DNA from: Sulfurimonas hydrogeniphila
GTDB lineage: Bacteria; Campylobacterota; Campylobacteria; Campylobacterales; Sulfurimonadaceae
Assembly: GCF_009068765.1 (NCBI RefSeq)
Contig: NZ_CP035534.1
Coordinates: 1,860,001 to 1,924,000 of the forward strand
Direction: 5' to 3'
DNA: 64,000 nt
The notes beneath the pieces were generated by a model, which was given only the letters and a program-made list of their open reading frames with translations, was not told the origin of the DNA and did no database searches. This document shows positions 1 through 9,031 of the stretch, piece after piece. A program made the translations under genes and the position numbers. Position 1 is the stretch's first letter. Each line of letters begins with the position of its first letter.

Positions 1-1
1 T

Positions 2-1777
2 TCTATTGGCGGCGTTACATGTAACGCGGTAAATGACTGGGATAACAACCTTACTACACAAATAGTCAATAAGCCTTATGGTCTTTACATCCTCTCAAAA
101 GATGCACTGACGCAGACTGCTCCAAGCGTGGCAGACATTACAAAGGTTACACTCAAATACTATGATGACGGAAACACTACAGACTGTGGCGGCAATCTTC
201 TTGCCAATGTCGTAAAATGTGATGACGCAACCAGCACTACATGTAACGATACCAATGCAAGCGGCTGTGCTTATTATGACAATATGACGATAGACCGCGC
301 TGTAAAATGTGTTCAGGTTTACATAGAGGGAAGAGATCAAAACAATACCTCTTTGGACACAAACAGCTCTTATTCAAGTGATAATTATGCCGTACGCCCT
401 GTAAATTTCACATTGAATGTCACAACTTTACCTCTGGTTGCAGGCGCAGATTTCAACACCACTTTTCAAGCTTTGGATGCAAACGGCAATCCCTCCACAG
501 ACTATAATGAAACAAGGAACAGTTCTTTTAAAGTGGACGCCAATATTACAAAAAGCACATGTACTCTTGGAAGCTTTACGATGGAAAATTTTTCCTTTGT
601 CAACGGACAAAAAAATGATGTCAATGCAAGCTACAGTGAAGTCGGCGAACTTAATATCACTATACAAGAGATAAACGGCAATGAATTTGCAAAAATAGAT
701 GCAGATGACACAAATGACATTCAAAGACTGATAGAACAAAATTCGACAACAGTCTCATTTGCACCACATCATTTTTCCATCATAAACTATAGCTTTACAC
801 GCAACAATCCGGATCAGGACTGGCGATACATGGCGAATGTCAATGATGCCAATATCAGCATCGCCTTTAATGTCCGGGCACAAAACGAACAGAACCAGAC
901 AACACAAAACTTTGATGCTCTGTGCGCCGCAACGGATGTCGGTGTAAAAATAGATCTCAACACAACAAATGATGATGCGAATGCAAGTTATTTTGAGCGT
1001 ATAAACAATACCGTTACAACCGGACATGATAAAAATTTAAGCAATATGGACCTGAATGCTACAGTCAATGACAGCAACTTCAGTTCCGGAGACTCTACAC
1101 AAATAGAGTATGCCCTCAATGTCTACAGAGTCTTCAACGCTCCAAAAGAACCTCGTACTATCACGGTCACAGAGGTAAACACAACAAGCTCCAGTGTCAT
1201 AAACATAGGATTGACTCCGGAAAACAACAGCAGTAAATTTTACTATGCAAGACTCTATACACAAGATTTGGCAACTTCTCAGACAACTGATACCGTGCAG
1301 GCAAAAGTACTGGTCTATGACAGCCTTGCAGACAGTTATGTAAGTGATTTGAATTTGACAGAAGAGTTGAGTCACTGGTATCACTATGTCCCTCAAAACG
1401 AAAATACAAACGGAGACATCCTTGCTCTGAATGTTTCAAGAACTACAACGAAAAAATCGGCGGATGATGACGGAATGAGCGCAACAGTCAGTTTTGATAC
1501 AAACGGCACCTTTAGCATAACTGTCAACAATCCAAATCAAAATACACTGACTCACTATATTCATTTGGATGTCAGTCCGTGGATCTGGTATGTCCATGAA
1601 AATTTTGGCAGTGACTATAACGAAAGTGTCGGCAGCAGTTGCAGTGAACACCCCTGTATCAAATACAATTTCAATACACAAAGCAGCGGAACAGGTGTCA
1701 GCAGCGGGAATGTCAACGGTGTCTCTTTTGATGTCAATGTCTCCAAAAATTCTCGAGGAATCAGGCTGCTGCGATGA
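2..1777 (+). CDS. MshQ-like pilus-associated surface protein, 5' end outside window
   Basis: The reading frame is open from base 2 with no start in keeping with a complete gene, so the N-terminus lies before the window; an internal GTG at 128 is only the first start-like codon. The visible 590 or so residues are rich in Asn, Thr, Ser and Asp with scattered cysteine pairs, typical of a secreted or surface-exposed beta-rich protein. The segment VSFAPHHF around 750-775 resembles the F-x-PDHF pattern of MshQ/DUF6701 proteins. The stop codon overlaps the next pilin start (ATGA at 1774), so it is co-transcribed with the minor pilins. Assignment to MshQ rests mainly on this context. A role as pilus tip or adhesin is inference. 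Confidence 0.6.
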   Translation, partial: SIGGVTCNAVNDWDNNLTTQIVNKPYGLYILSKDALTQTAPSVADITKVTLKYYDDGNTTDCGGNLLANVVKCDDATSTTCNDTNASGCAYYDNMTIDRAVKCVQVYIEGRDQNNTSLDTNSSYSSDNYAVRPVNFTLNVTTLPLVAGADFNTTFQALDANGNPSTDYNETRNSSFKVDANITKSTCTLGSFTMENFSFVNGQKNDVNASYSEVGELNITIQEINGNEFAKIDADDTNDIQRLIEQNSTTVSFAPHHFSIINYSFTRNNPDQDWRYMANVNDANISIAFNVRAQNEQNQTTQNFDALCAATDVGVKIDLNTTNDDANASYFERINNTVTTGHDKNLSNMDLNATVNDSNFSSGDSTQIEYALNVYRVFNAPKEPRTITVTEVNTTSSSVINIGLTPENNSSKFYYARLYTQDLATSQTTDTVQAKVLVYDSLADSYVSDLNLTEELSHWYHYVPQNENTNGDILALNVSRTTTKKSADDDGMSATVSFDTNGTFSITVNNPNQNTLTHYIHLDVSPWIWYVHENFGSDYNESVGSSCSEHPCIKYNFNTQSSGTGVSSGNVNGVSFDVNVSKNSRGIRLLR

Positions 1778-2400
1778 AAAAAGCATTTACGCTGATAGAA
1801 CTTATCTTTTCTATGGTTATCATCGCCATTGCTTTTTCTGTATTGCCTAAAATTCTGCAGCTCTCCATCAAGTCATCCACAACAAGCTTAAAAGAAGAAG
1901 CAATGTTTAATGCCGTAGCCTATGTCGGTTTGATTAAATCTACCGCATGGGATGAAGAAAATACAAAAGTTGATGACATTCTTCTTGTGACCAGCGGCAA
2001 CAGTGTTTATGACTGTAATGAAACATCAGGCTACAGAGCAGGCGGTATGAAAGGCTCTCGGAACTGTTTTCATAAAAAATATGCTTCTGTACTTGGGTCT
2101 GACAGCAATGATTTGGATGATATGGATGATTTTATCACGCTCAATGCAAAAAACTCCAGCAGTTCACGTGACTATAACCTCAGTGTAACGGAAAACTATA
2201 TAGATGACATTACGCTCAATGCAACCCAGTACACAATTGTCTATCCTCCCAATGCCACCGATACTACCAATACAAAGTTCATAACAGTCACGGTTCAGGC
2301 AAATAAAAAAGGAAATGTTTTAGGCAACAGTTTTGTAAAAATTCCTTTTATTGCCCAAAATATCGGGCAAATCAAAGTAAACAGAAGAGTATGGCAATGA
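1774..2400 (+). CDS. MshD-like type IV minor pilin
   Basis: A 208-aa prepilin. The N-terminus MKKA/FTLIELIFSMVIIAIAF is a class III signal: short basic leader, cleavage before Phe, Glu at +5, and a hydrophobic helix that anchors the subunit in the inner membrane before assembly. The remaining 170 residues form a divergent globular domain with one Cys pair (YDCNET...RNCFH). Start and stop overlap neighbours by 4 nt (ATGA) on both sides, showing tight translational coupling. In Vibrio MSHA loci the MshD-O-P set encodes minor pilins next to mshQ; the same set appears here, so MshD is the likely counterpart. The letter assignment is by order and is less certain than the pilin call. Confidence 0.7.
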   Translation: MKKAFTLIELIFSMVIIAIAFSVLPKILQLSIKSSTTSLKEEAMFNAVAYVGLIKSTAWDEENTKVDDILLVTSGNSVYDCNETSGYRAGGMKGSRNCFHKKYASVLGSDSNDLDDMDDFITLNAKNSSSSRDYNLSVTENYIDDITLNATQYTIVYPPNATDTTNTKFITVTVQANKKGNVLGNSFVKIPFIAQNIGQIKVNRRVWQ

Positions 2401-3290
2401 GAAGAGCGGCAACCCTTATAGAAATGATATTTGTCATTGTCATTATTTCTTTTTTGGCTACGGGTTCATTTAAAGCGATGCAGGCAATTTTAGTGCGTGA
2501 GTATAAAGCAAAACAGCTGACAAACCTCTCTTTGGAGTCTCAGATTGTTGTCAACCAAATCAGTAATTATTTAACGCAGCGCATCGTCTACAGTACCATT
2601 GGATACAACCCCAATGACGGCAGTTTTGAGTATATAGGCGATTTGACAAGCTCCAAACCTGTACTTGAGTGGATAGGCAGAGCCAATGACTTATACCTTG
2701 AAAAAAGATACAGTGGCTTTTTTGATATGGCAACAAAAACCGATACAAAAGTCGCCTCATACGATATAGACGGCACTGCCATAGATACAAGTAAAACAGC
2801 TCTTATATTCGCAGGAAGTTTTGACCGTTCACAAAGCGACAGTGCAAATATAGCTTCGAGTTTCGGCTGGCATGAAAGCAACAGAGAGGACACCTATGAT
2901 ATCACAATAAGTGATCAAAATATCTCTCTTGACAACCCTGTCCCGCAATTTCTGTATGAAAAATATTTTTTGGTTGAGAGCGCTTATGCTATCGCCAGAG
3001 GAGAAGATATCGATCAAAATGCCACCTGTATCACAGATCTTGGCTTAAAGAGCAAAGATGTCAACAGTACTCTTTTTCTCTTTTCAAACTACAGACCGTG
3101 GAAGCAGGAAACATTTTGTGCAGACAAACAGGGCAACTCCAAAGTGGGAAATGTCTCTGTTTTGATGCAGAATATAGACGGTTTCAACTTCAGTGAAGTT
3201 GATTACACGATACGCATTCTTCTGGATGTCAACAAACAGATTCGCGGCGCCCACCCGGTGCACTTTTCCAAAATAAAGGTGGTATTTTAA
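2397..3290 (+). CDS. MshO-like (GspJ/PulJ-type) minor pilin
   Basis: A prepilin-like protein of 297 aa starting MRRAATLIEMIFVIVIISFL. An ATG 6 nt upstream is also in frame, but the 2397 ATG overlaps the preceding stop as ATGA, the arrangement used throughout this operon. After the hydrophobic helix come about 270 residues, larger than most minor pilins, which fits GspJ/MshO-type subunits. It lacks the usual Gly or Ala plus Phe at the cleavage site (A/ATLIE instead), so processing by prepilin peptidase is probable but not certain. It likely forms part of a minor pilin tip complex with the three adjacent pilins. Confidence 0.65.
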   Translation: MRRAATLIEMIFVIVIISFLATGSFKAMQAILVREYKAKQLTNLSLESQIVVNQISNYLTQRIVYSTIGYNPNDGSFEYIGDLTSSKPVLEWIGRANDLYLEKRYSGFFDMATKTDTKVASYDIDGTAIDTSKTALIFAGSFDRSQSDSANIASSFGWHESNREDTYDITISDQNISLDNPVPQFLYEKYFLVESAYAIARGEDIDQNATCITDLGLKSKDVNSTLFLFSNYRPWKQETFCADKQGNSKVGNVSVLMQNIDGFNFSEVDYTIRILLDVNKQIRGAHPVHFSKIKVVF

Positions 3291-3751
3291 TGCGCAGCGG
3301 ATTTAACCTTTTAATGGCTATTTTCATCATTCTTCTTTTAGCCGGAGCAAGTGTACTGACACTCAAGTACACTTCAATTTCTGCAAAACATTTTGCCGAC
3401 AGCTATATAAAAGAGCAGGCAGAAATTTTTTCCCAAAGTGTTTTAGAGACAACAATTTTAAAAATTGAAGGGACAGACAGAAGTACCGAGTGCCTGACAC
3501 TCTTTAGCCTTGATTCGGCAGACGGCAAATTTACAGCAGATGTAAATATTTCAACATATTATCTTTATGCAGATGACTATGACAATGCAACCGGGACAAA
3601 CTGCAACAATGTAAAAAAAAGAATTCAGACAGAAGAGTCAAACGGCTATGTTCTTATAAACATCACAGTACAGACAAACAGCAGCAATAATAAGATAGGA
3701 GACTATATATCTCCCGTCAGAATCGTAACAAGGAGCCTGCAACGACCATGA
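3290..3751 (+). CDS. MshP-like membrane-anchored minor pilin component
   Basis: A 153-aa protein beginning MRSGFNLLMAIFIILLLAGA. It has the short basic leader and Gly-Phe site but lacks the usual Glu at position +5, the pattern seen in MshP/PilX-like components. One helix is followed by a periplasmic domain with two cysteines (TECLT and TNCNN), probably a disulfide. The start overlaps the upstream stop as TAATG and the stop overlaps the next start as ATGA. Role in pilus initiation is inferred from position. Confidence 0.6.
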   Translation: MRSGFNLLMAIFIILLLAGASVLTLKYTSISAKHFADSYIKEQAEIFSQSVLETTILKIEGTDRSTECLTLFSLDSADGKFTADVNISTYYLYADDYDNATGTNCNNVKKRIQTEESNGYVLINITVQTNSSNNKIGDYISPVRIVTRSLQRP

Positions 3752-4206
3752 GAACAAAGGCCTATACATTAATAGAATTGATTTTTGTCATAATCATCAT
3801 AGGGGTTTTAGCCGGAACAGGATTTTACTATTTTAAACCGCATTACCTTCAAAACGATCGTGATTTTTTAGAACTCCAACTCAATACAACCCGATATGAA
3901 GGACTCAATTATGACAAAAGAAATCCGTCCGAAGATACAAATTATACTATAGGATGTATTTCGCAAGAGGATTTTTTCACCGACAGAACAACAATTGATA
4001 CACATTATAAAGCACATGCTGTATTTACGGTAACTCCAAATGAAAACATTCTCTGTTTTGATGCACTCGGACGCGTACACAACGGAACTGACGGAAACAA
4101 AACAACACAAAACTCATTATTGACCAGTGATATTGTGATAACATTAAGTTACAATAACGAAGAAAAAAACATTACAATTGACCATTTCAGCGGTGACTTA
4201 AGGTAA
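3748..4206 (+). CDS. MshC/GspH-like minor pilin
   Basis: A 152-aa prepilin with N-terminus MRTKAYTLIELIFVIIIIGV, including Glu5 of the mature form and the single long hydrophobic helix. The C-terminal domain contains a Cys pair (IGCISQ and NILCFD) that could close a disulfide loop as in type IV pilins. It is the last of four overlapping minor pilin genes; after it a 44-nt gap contains a promoter for the assembly genes, so this marks the end of the first transcription block. Confidence 0.65.
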   Translation: MRTKAYTLIELIFVIIIIGVLAGTGFYYFKPHYLQNDRDFLELQLNTTRYEGLNYDKRNPSEDTNYTIGCISQEDFFTDRTTIDTHYKAHAVFTVTPNENILCFDALGRVHNGTDGNKTTQNSLLTSDIVITLSYNNEEKNITIDHFSGDLR

Positions 4207-4216
4207 CCTAATTCAT

Positions 4217-4229
4217 ATTTTGTTATAAT
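4217..4229 (+). promoter_or_regulatory. Probable sigma-70 promoter of the pilus assembly genes
   Basis: TATAAT at 4224-4229 is preceded by ATTTTGT, matching the T-rich plus TATAAT form of Campylobacterota sigma-70 promoters. It lies 21 nt upstream of the MshI-like TTG start in a short gap between two otherwise overlapping gene blocks. Confidence 0.55.
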
Positions 4230-4250
4230 AAAAGAAAATAGGATTGGTTT

Positions 4251-5726
4251 TTGGCTGAAAATGCAATAGTTCTTCTTGATAATGAACATACTGTTATTTA
4301 TGACGGACAAAAACCTGTTTTTGATACAAAGAACAAGGACCCTGAACTTTTCACTGCAGTTGTTGTTCCCTTAAAATATATTCACTCTTTTTCTTTTAAA
4401 ATTGCAAATACAATCAGCGATGATGAACTCGCAATGAAAACAGAACTCAAAATGTACAAAGAGGGCGGACTTGATGTACAAAAAGAGTATGCTGTTGATT
4501 TTATCAAGTATGAGCTTGACCATGAGTATCTCATCGAAGCTTTTGCCCTTTCTCTTGATGATTTCAATCACTATATTGCGAATTTTTCATATAAAATAGA
4601 TGTAGTCGACCTTGCCCTGCCCCGTTTTTTGATATATGAAGCACTTTATAAAACAGAAGAAGAGAAAAAATCAAATGATTTGTATATCTACATCAGCGAC
4701 GACGAAGCTTTCGGAGCGATATACCAAAACGGTAGGTATATCGGTCACAGGGTTATCAATTCACTCAATGCTATCTCGAAACGGACAGGCCTGGAACTTG
4801 TAAAACTCAAAGAGTATTTGCAGGAAAAAGGCTTTAACCGTGACAACTACGGGCTTGAAGAGACCTTGATTTTAGATACCGTCATTGAAGTCTTTTCAAA
4901 AGATATAGAAAAAATTGTTTATTCTATCAACCATAAACGCGGTCTTTTCGGATTGACCGGCATAGATACAGTTGTCATAGATTTTGAAGGACACACCCTC
5001 GAAGGCATAGGAGATTTTTTCTCTCAATATGGCTTTGAACCTGTTATAAAACCTTTGACATACCATATACAGCAGGCAACACCTTCTCTTTCTGTCTTGC
5101 TTGAGTATCTCTTTGGGCTGCATCAGGGAGCAGATTTTCATCAGGTTAATTTAACACACCTTGAAAGAAAAAAACCGCTATCGCAGTATACGGGCTTTCG
5201 CTATCTTATAGAAACACTTATTACAATTGTTGTTCTTTTAGGTATCGGCATCTTTGTCAGCTACTATCTCAACCAACAGCAGGAAAAAATTACCCTCCTT
5301 GAAGTCAAAGCAAAAGAGCGAAAAAAGAAGATAGAAGACCTCTCTCTTCGTTTCAAAAAGATCAAAAAGAAAAATGATCGGCTGCTCAAAGAAAAAGAAG
5401 GGCTTGAAGACAAAATATTTGTATACGAAACGACTTTCAGGGTTATTCCTATGATAGGACAAATTGGGATAAAACGGCAAAAAATGATGAATGACATTCT
5501 GAAAGTACTGAAGAAGTACCGTTTGAGCGCCTCCTCTATATTTCAAAAAGATGAAAAAAGATTTGAGATTCAACTCATCTCGCAATCCGCTAAAAGAGGT
5601 AACATTTCCAAGTTTATGCATGATCTTATAGAACTGGGATATAAAAATGTTATGACGAAAGATATTACTTATGAAGACGGTGTCTATAAAAGTAAAATCT
5701 ATATCAGTGTAAAAGAAGTTGAGTAG
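4251..5726 (+). CDS. MshI-like pilus assembly protein (PilM-PilN-type fusion)
   Basis: A 491-aa protein with a TTG start; a GGA-containing ribosome site lies about 10 nt upstream and no ATG is available nearby. Residues 1-320 look like the actin-fold cytoplasmic PilM/MshI domain. One membrane helix at about 322-345 (LIETLITIVVLLGIGIFVSYY) is followed by a strongly charged coiled coil (about 345-400) and a periplasmic PilN-like tail. It therefore combines the roles of cytoplasmic PilM and membrane PilN in one polypeptide, as in MSHA systems, and should pair with the MshJ-like protein next door to connect the ATPase to the periplasmic alignment complex. Confidence 0.7.
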   Translation: MAENAIVLLDNEHTVIYDGQKPVFDTKNKDPELFTAVVVPLKYIHSFSFKIANTISDDELAMKTELKMYKEGGLDVQKEYAVDFIKYELDHEYLIEAFALSLDDFNHYIANFSYKIDVVDLALPRFLIYEALYKTEEEKKSNDLYIYISDDEAFGAIYQNGRYIGHRVINSLNAISKRTGLELVKLKEYLQEKGFNRDNYGLEETLILDTVIEVFSKDIEKIVYSINHKRGLFGLTGIDTVVIDFEGHTLEGIGDFFSQYGFEPVIKPLTYHIQQATPSLSVLLEYLFGLHQGADFHQVNLTHLERKKPLSQYTGFRYLIETLITIVVLLGIGIFVSYYLNQQQEKITLLEVKAKERKKKIEDLSLRFKKIKKKNDRLLKEKEGLEDKIFVYETTFRVIPMIGQIGIKRQKMMNDILKVLKKYRLSASSIFQKDEKRFEIQLISQSAKRGNISKFMHDLIELGYKNVMTKDITYEDGVYKSKIYISVKEVE

Positions 5727-5727
5727 C

Positions 5728-6342
5728 ATGCTAAGAGATAAATTTGAAGAGATAGAGAATTTAGATTCCAGAAAAAAAACTGGCATATATATTGCTATTC
5801 CTTTTATACTGTTTGCTCTTTTTTACTTTCTGTTTCTTTCCTCTGCCCTGGATGAGTTTGATGCCAACCAAAAAAAGACAGAGGCACTGCAAAAAGAGTT
5901 AAGCAAACCGACTCTTAGGCTGCTTTTGGCAAAAACAGTTCGTTTAAAAAAAGAGATTGTAAAAAACAAAACAGCAATTGAGCAAGACAGAGAGCAGTTG
6001 AATTATTTTCAGCATAAACTGGATTCAAAAAGTTTTCTGTTTATTTCCAAAAAGTCAATCAGTCTCTTTTTGGACAAACTTTTAGATAATTCTTTGCACA
6101 AAGGTGTCTTGATTCAAGCCATCACTCTGCACAATGAGAACAAACCCTACATAGGGAATTTAAAACTGAAAAAGGTCATCGATGTCAATGCCAGCGGACG
6201 ATTTTTAAATGAACTCTCTTTTTTGCGCAGCGTAGAAAAAAGTACCATGCTGATAAAAGTTGAGAACCTGCACATTTTTTTGCAAGAAACGAATCAACCG
6301 CTTTTCTCTTTTGAAGTAAAATTTTATGGAGTTGAGAAATGA
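5728..6342 (+). CDS. MshJ-like (PilO-type) alignment protein
   Basis: A 204-aa protein starting at ATG 5728 just after the previous stop; a TTG 9 nt upstream is possible but overlaps that stop. The layout is a short cytoplasmic N-terminus, one membrane helix at about residues 22-42, a charged coiled coil (about 45-100) and a ferredoxin-like periplasmic domain. This is the PilO/GspM layout, expected to dimerise with the PilN portion of the preceding protein. Sequence conservation is low, so the call depends on architecture and position. Confidence 0.6.
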   Translation: MLRDKFEEIENLDSRKKTGIYIAIPFILFALFYFLFLSSALDEFDANQKKTEALQKELSKPTLRLLLAKTVRLKKEIVKNKTAIEQDREQLNYFQHKLDSKSFLFISKKSISLFLDKLLDNSLHKGVLIQAITLHNENKPYIGNLKLKKVIDVNASGRFLNELSFLRSVEKSTMLIKVENLHIFLQETNQPLFSFEVKFYGVEK

Positions 6343-6677
6343 AAAAAGTGATTTTAGCCTCTCTGTATTTTCCTTTTTTATATGCAAACTCTCTGCCCAT
6401 TGTCAACTATGACCCTTTTTACAAAAGTCAGAAAATACTGCATACACGCCATGCCAGCAAAAGGCAGAGCAACTCTTTTGTACTCAGTGCAATTTACAAC
6501 AACCGTGCCTTTGTCAACAACAGATTTTATACTGTCGGTGAAAAAATCCAGGGCTATAAAATAAAGAAAATATATAAACAATCCGTTGTTTTGCAAAACC
6601 GTAGCCGTCTAAAAATACTGCATTTGCAAAAAAACCACCTTATCCAAATCAAACAAGCAAAAAGAGAAGAAAAATGA
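6339..6677 (+). CDS. MshK-like (PilP/GspC-type) periplasmic protein
   Basis: A 112-aa exported protein with signal peptide MKKVILASLYFPFLYANS. The core (FVLSAIYNNRAFVNNRFYTVGEKIQGYKI and on) has the short beta pattern of PilP or GspC homology-region domains, which bind the N-terminal part of the secretin. It overlaps both neighbours as ATGA and sits between the PilO-like and secretin genes, as mshK does. Confidence 0.6.
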   Translation: MKKVILASLYFPFLYANSLPIVNYDPFYKSQKILHTRHASKRQSNSFVLSAIYNNRAFVNNRFYTVGEKIQGYKIKKIYKQSVVLQNRSRLKILHLQKNHLIQIKQAKREEK

Positions 6678-8236
6678 AAATACTACTTTTACTGTTCCTC
6701 GCACATACCCTGTTTGGATCCACTGTTTGTGAAAACCAGCTCTTCTCACTCAGTGCCTACAAACAAAAACAAAAAAGTGCTATAGAAGTCGCTTCGATTT
6801 TAAAAGAATTAAGTGCTACCTGTAAGCTTTCTATTGTATTCAATGATGACGTATCCAAAAAAATGCTTCATAAAAAACTGGATTATGTCAATATTAACAA
6901 CTATACTTTTGAGCAGTTTTTAGACTTTCTGTTTAACGAGGCAAATCTTTTTTATACCTATGAGCCTACAAAAAATACCCTGGAAGTACAGTATTTGCGA
7001 ACAAAAACCTTCAGTGTTGATTATATATATCTAAGTGAGTTAAGCAGTGAAAGCAGTAAGTCCATTACAACAGGAGCAGCAGGTATTGCGGCAGGTAATA
7101 CAGGAGGAGGCGCAGGTGGCCTTTCTGGCGGTGGCGGCGGATTTGGCGGTGGCGGCGGTGCCGGAGGCAACAACGGACGCCAAAACAGAGGAACTTCATC
7201 TTCCAATGATTTTACCACTATTAGCTCAAAATCAAAATTTACTTATTGGGACAATCTGTACAGTAATATTTCAAAACTGTTTCATACAAAAGAAAATGTA
7301 CGAATTTTCATTAACAAAGATGCTTCTCTTTTAACCATCACCACAACAAAAAAGAACCTGGAAAAGGTAGACAGATACCTTAATGTTTTACTGAAAAAAA
7401 TGCACAAACAGGTGGCTATAGAAGCAAAAATAATAGAACTCACCTATGATGACAGCTCCTCAACAGGCATCGACTGGAGCAAACTTGACATCTCTTTAAG
7501 CGGGAGTATAAGCAATGACCCCGGAGCTGTTGATGCCACACTTTTAAACAAACCTTCCTATAATCTGGCATACAGTTTTTCAACAGCAAAGTTTTTAAAA
7601 TATTTAAAAACATACGGGGACATCAAAGTCCTCTCCAACCCAAAAGTTGTCACAATGAACAACCAGCCTGCTGTTATCAATGTAGGAGAGCAACTCTCCT
7701 ATAAATTCCAGACAGGTTCCGTGACAACGACAGGCGGCACAGCGGCCGGAACCAACACTTTTTCTGTCGGTTCGACCTTTATAGGTGTTACTCTTTATGT
7801 TATTCCCGAAGTCAGCGAAAACAATGAAATCATTATGAAAATAAATCCTGTGGTTTCCAAACTCGCTGACAACACCTCCACAACAAATACCGCTTCAAGT
7901 GCTACACGGGAGATTCCGCCTGATACAAAAATAAAGCAAATGACCTCTATTGTACGTATAAAAAACAATGAAAAAATAGTCATTGGCGGGCTTGTCAGCA
8001 TCACTAAAGGCGGTTCTTCTGTAAAAGTACCTCTTTTGGGAGATATCCCGTTTTTTGGATCTCTCTTTAACTATAAAGAGAAGATAAAACAAAAAACGGA
8101 GATGTTTATTATCATACAGCCCCATGTTGTAACGACAAAAGCTATGCCGACACTCAGAGACATTGATTTAAAAGATCCGTTTTTTCAATCAACTTTTGAC
8201 AAAAACAGTACCATTGAGAATACAACCAATGGGTAG
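6674..8236 (+). CDS. mshL: MshL-like outer-membrane secretin
   Basis: A 520-aa secretin. A signal peptide (MKILLLLFLAHTLFGS) precedes an STN-like N-domain (about 40-120), a glycine-rich low-complexity stretch (about 140-175, mostly Gly, Ala and Asn), a further N-domain, and the C-terminal secretin domain (about 260-500). The latter shows VGEQLSYKFQTG, the QMTSIVRIKNNEKIVIGGL motif and VPLLGDIPFFGSLF, all diagnostic of bacterial secretins. It would form the ring through which the pilus crosses the outer membrane. The Gly-rich insert is unusual and may be a flexible linker between the N-domains. Confidence 0.85.
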   Translation: MKILLLLFLAHTLFGSTVCENQLFSLSAYKQKQKSAIEVASILKELSATCKLSIVFNDDVSKKMLHKKLDYVNINNYTFEQFLDFLFNEANLFYTYEPTKNTLEVQYLRTKTFSVDYIYLSELSSESSKSITTGAAGIAAGNTGGGAGGLSGGGGGFGGGGGAGGNNGRQNRGTSSSNDFTTISSKSKFTYWDNLYSNISKLFHTKENVRIFINKDASLLTITTTKKNLEKVDRYLNVLLKKMHKQVAIEAKIIELTYDDSSSTGIDWSKLDISLSGSISNDPGAVDATLLNKPSYNLAYSFSTAKFLKYLKTYGDIKVLSNPKVVTMNNQPAVINVGEQLSYKFQTGSVTTTGGTAAGTNTFSVGSTFIGVTLYVIPEVSENNEIIMKINPVVSKLADNTSTTNTASSATREIPPDTKIKQMTSIVRIKNNEKIVIGGLVSITKGGSSVKVPLLGDIPFFGSLFNYKEKIKQKTEMFIIIQPHVVTTKAMPTLRDIDLKDPFFQSTFDKNSTIENTTNG

Positions 8237-8245
8237 GTTTGCCAA

Positions 8246-9031
8246 ATGAACTATTTAGAACTTGCCCAGTGTTTTGAAGAACAAAACAGTTCTGAACATT
8301 ATCATCAAAACAGTGAAGTGCTTCACATAAAAAATACAATAGAGAGCATCTTAAACAACAATACAAAACAACTCCTCTTTTTAACGGGCGAACCAGGCGT
8401 AGGAAAAAGTGCTTTTTTAAATTACATCGAAGAGCAGTTTACTTATGACATTATCAAATTTGACATTCCTTTTTTGGAACCTATAGACTTCGTAAAAATT
8501 CTAATTCAAAAAACGCAGACAGAAGTTGCCAACTACTCCTTAGAAGAACTCATCAAGCAGGTCATCTCTTTATACCAGAATTCAAACTATATAGTAGTGC
8601 TCGATGAAGCACAGCTGCTCTCTAAAGATATGATTGAAATCATTCGGATTCTGGCAGATTCCAAGGCATTCTGGTTTATCCTCGCTATGCATGAGCATGA
8701 GTCACAAAAGATACTCAAAGAGCCACAGTTTGCATCAAGACCACACAAGGTTCTCAAGTTGCAAAATATTTCAATGCAGGAGTGCAGAGAGTATATTTAC
8801 ACAGAACTGCAAAATAAAAACGCCTCTATGCTTGCCGATGAAATCACAAAAAAACATATAAAAGATATATACAGACTCAGTAACGGCAATATGCGCGTAC
8901 TCAAAAAACTTCTCTATACCTCCTTTTTACTCATTGACTATGCACAAAAAAATGATAAAGAGCATTACAAAGCATTTAACAAATGTATTCTGACTATGGC
9001 TGCCATAGACGGAGGACTGATCAATGCATAA
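8246..9031 (+). CDS. mshM: MshM-like AAA ATPase (ExeA-type)
   Basis: A 261-aa AAA+ ATPase with Walker A GEPGVGKS at about residue 48 and Walker B VVLDEAQ at about 115. It is close to MshM/ExeA, which help place the secretin in the outer membrane in MSHA and type II systems. It lacks the C-terminal peptidoglycan-binding domain of full-length ExeA, as is normal for MshM. The start at 8246 has a GGTAGG-like ribosome site, and the gene directly follows the secretin. Confidence 0.75.
   Translation: MNYLELAQCFEEQNSSEHYHQNSEVLHIKNTIESILNNNTKQLLFLTGEPGVGKSAFLNYIEEQFTYDIIKFDIPFLEPIDFVKILIQKTQTEVANYSLEELIKQVISLYQNSNYIVVLDEAQLLSKDMIEIIRILADSKAFWFILAMHEHESQKILKEPQFASRPHKVLKLQNISMQECREYIYTELQNKNASMLADEITKKHIKDIYRLSNGNMRVLKKLLYTSFLLIDYAQKNDKEHYKAFNKCILTMAAIDGGLINA

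Noticed and set aside
128-1777. Complete gene starting at GTG 128
   Set aside because: The same frame is open to the first base of the window without a ribosome site at 128, so the gene is truncated by the window edge.
7073-7200. Tandem repeat array in the secretin gene
   Set aside because: The GC-rich GGC/GGT stretch encodes a Gly-rich linker with irregular units; it is low-complexity coding rather than a true tandem array.
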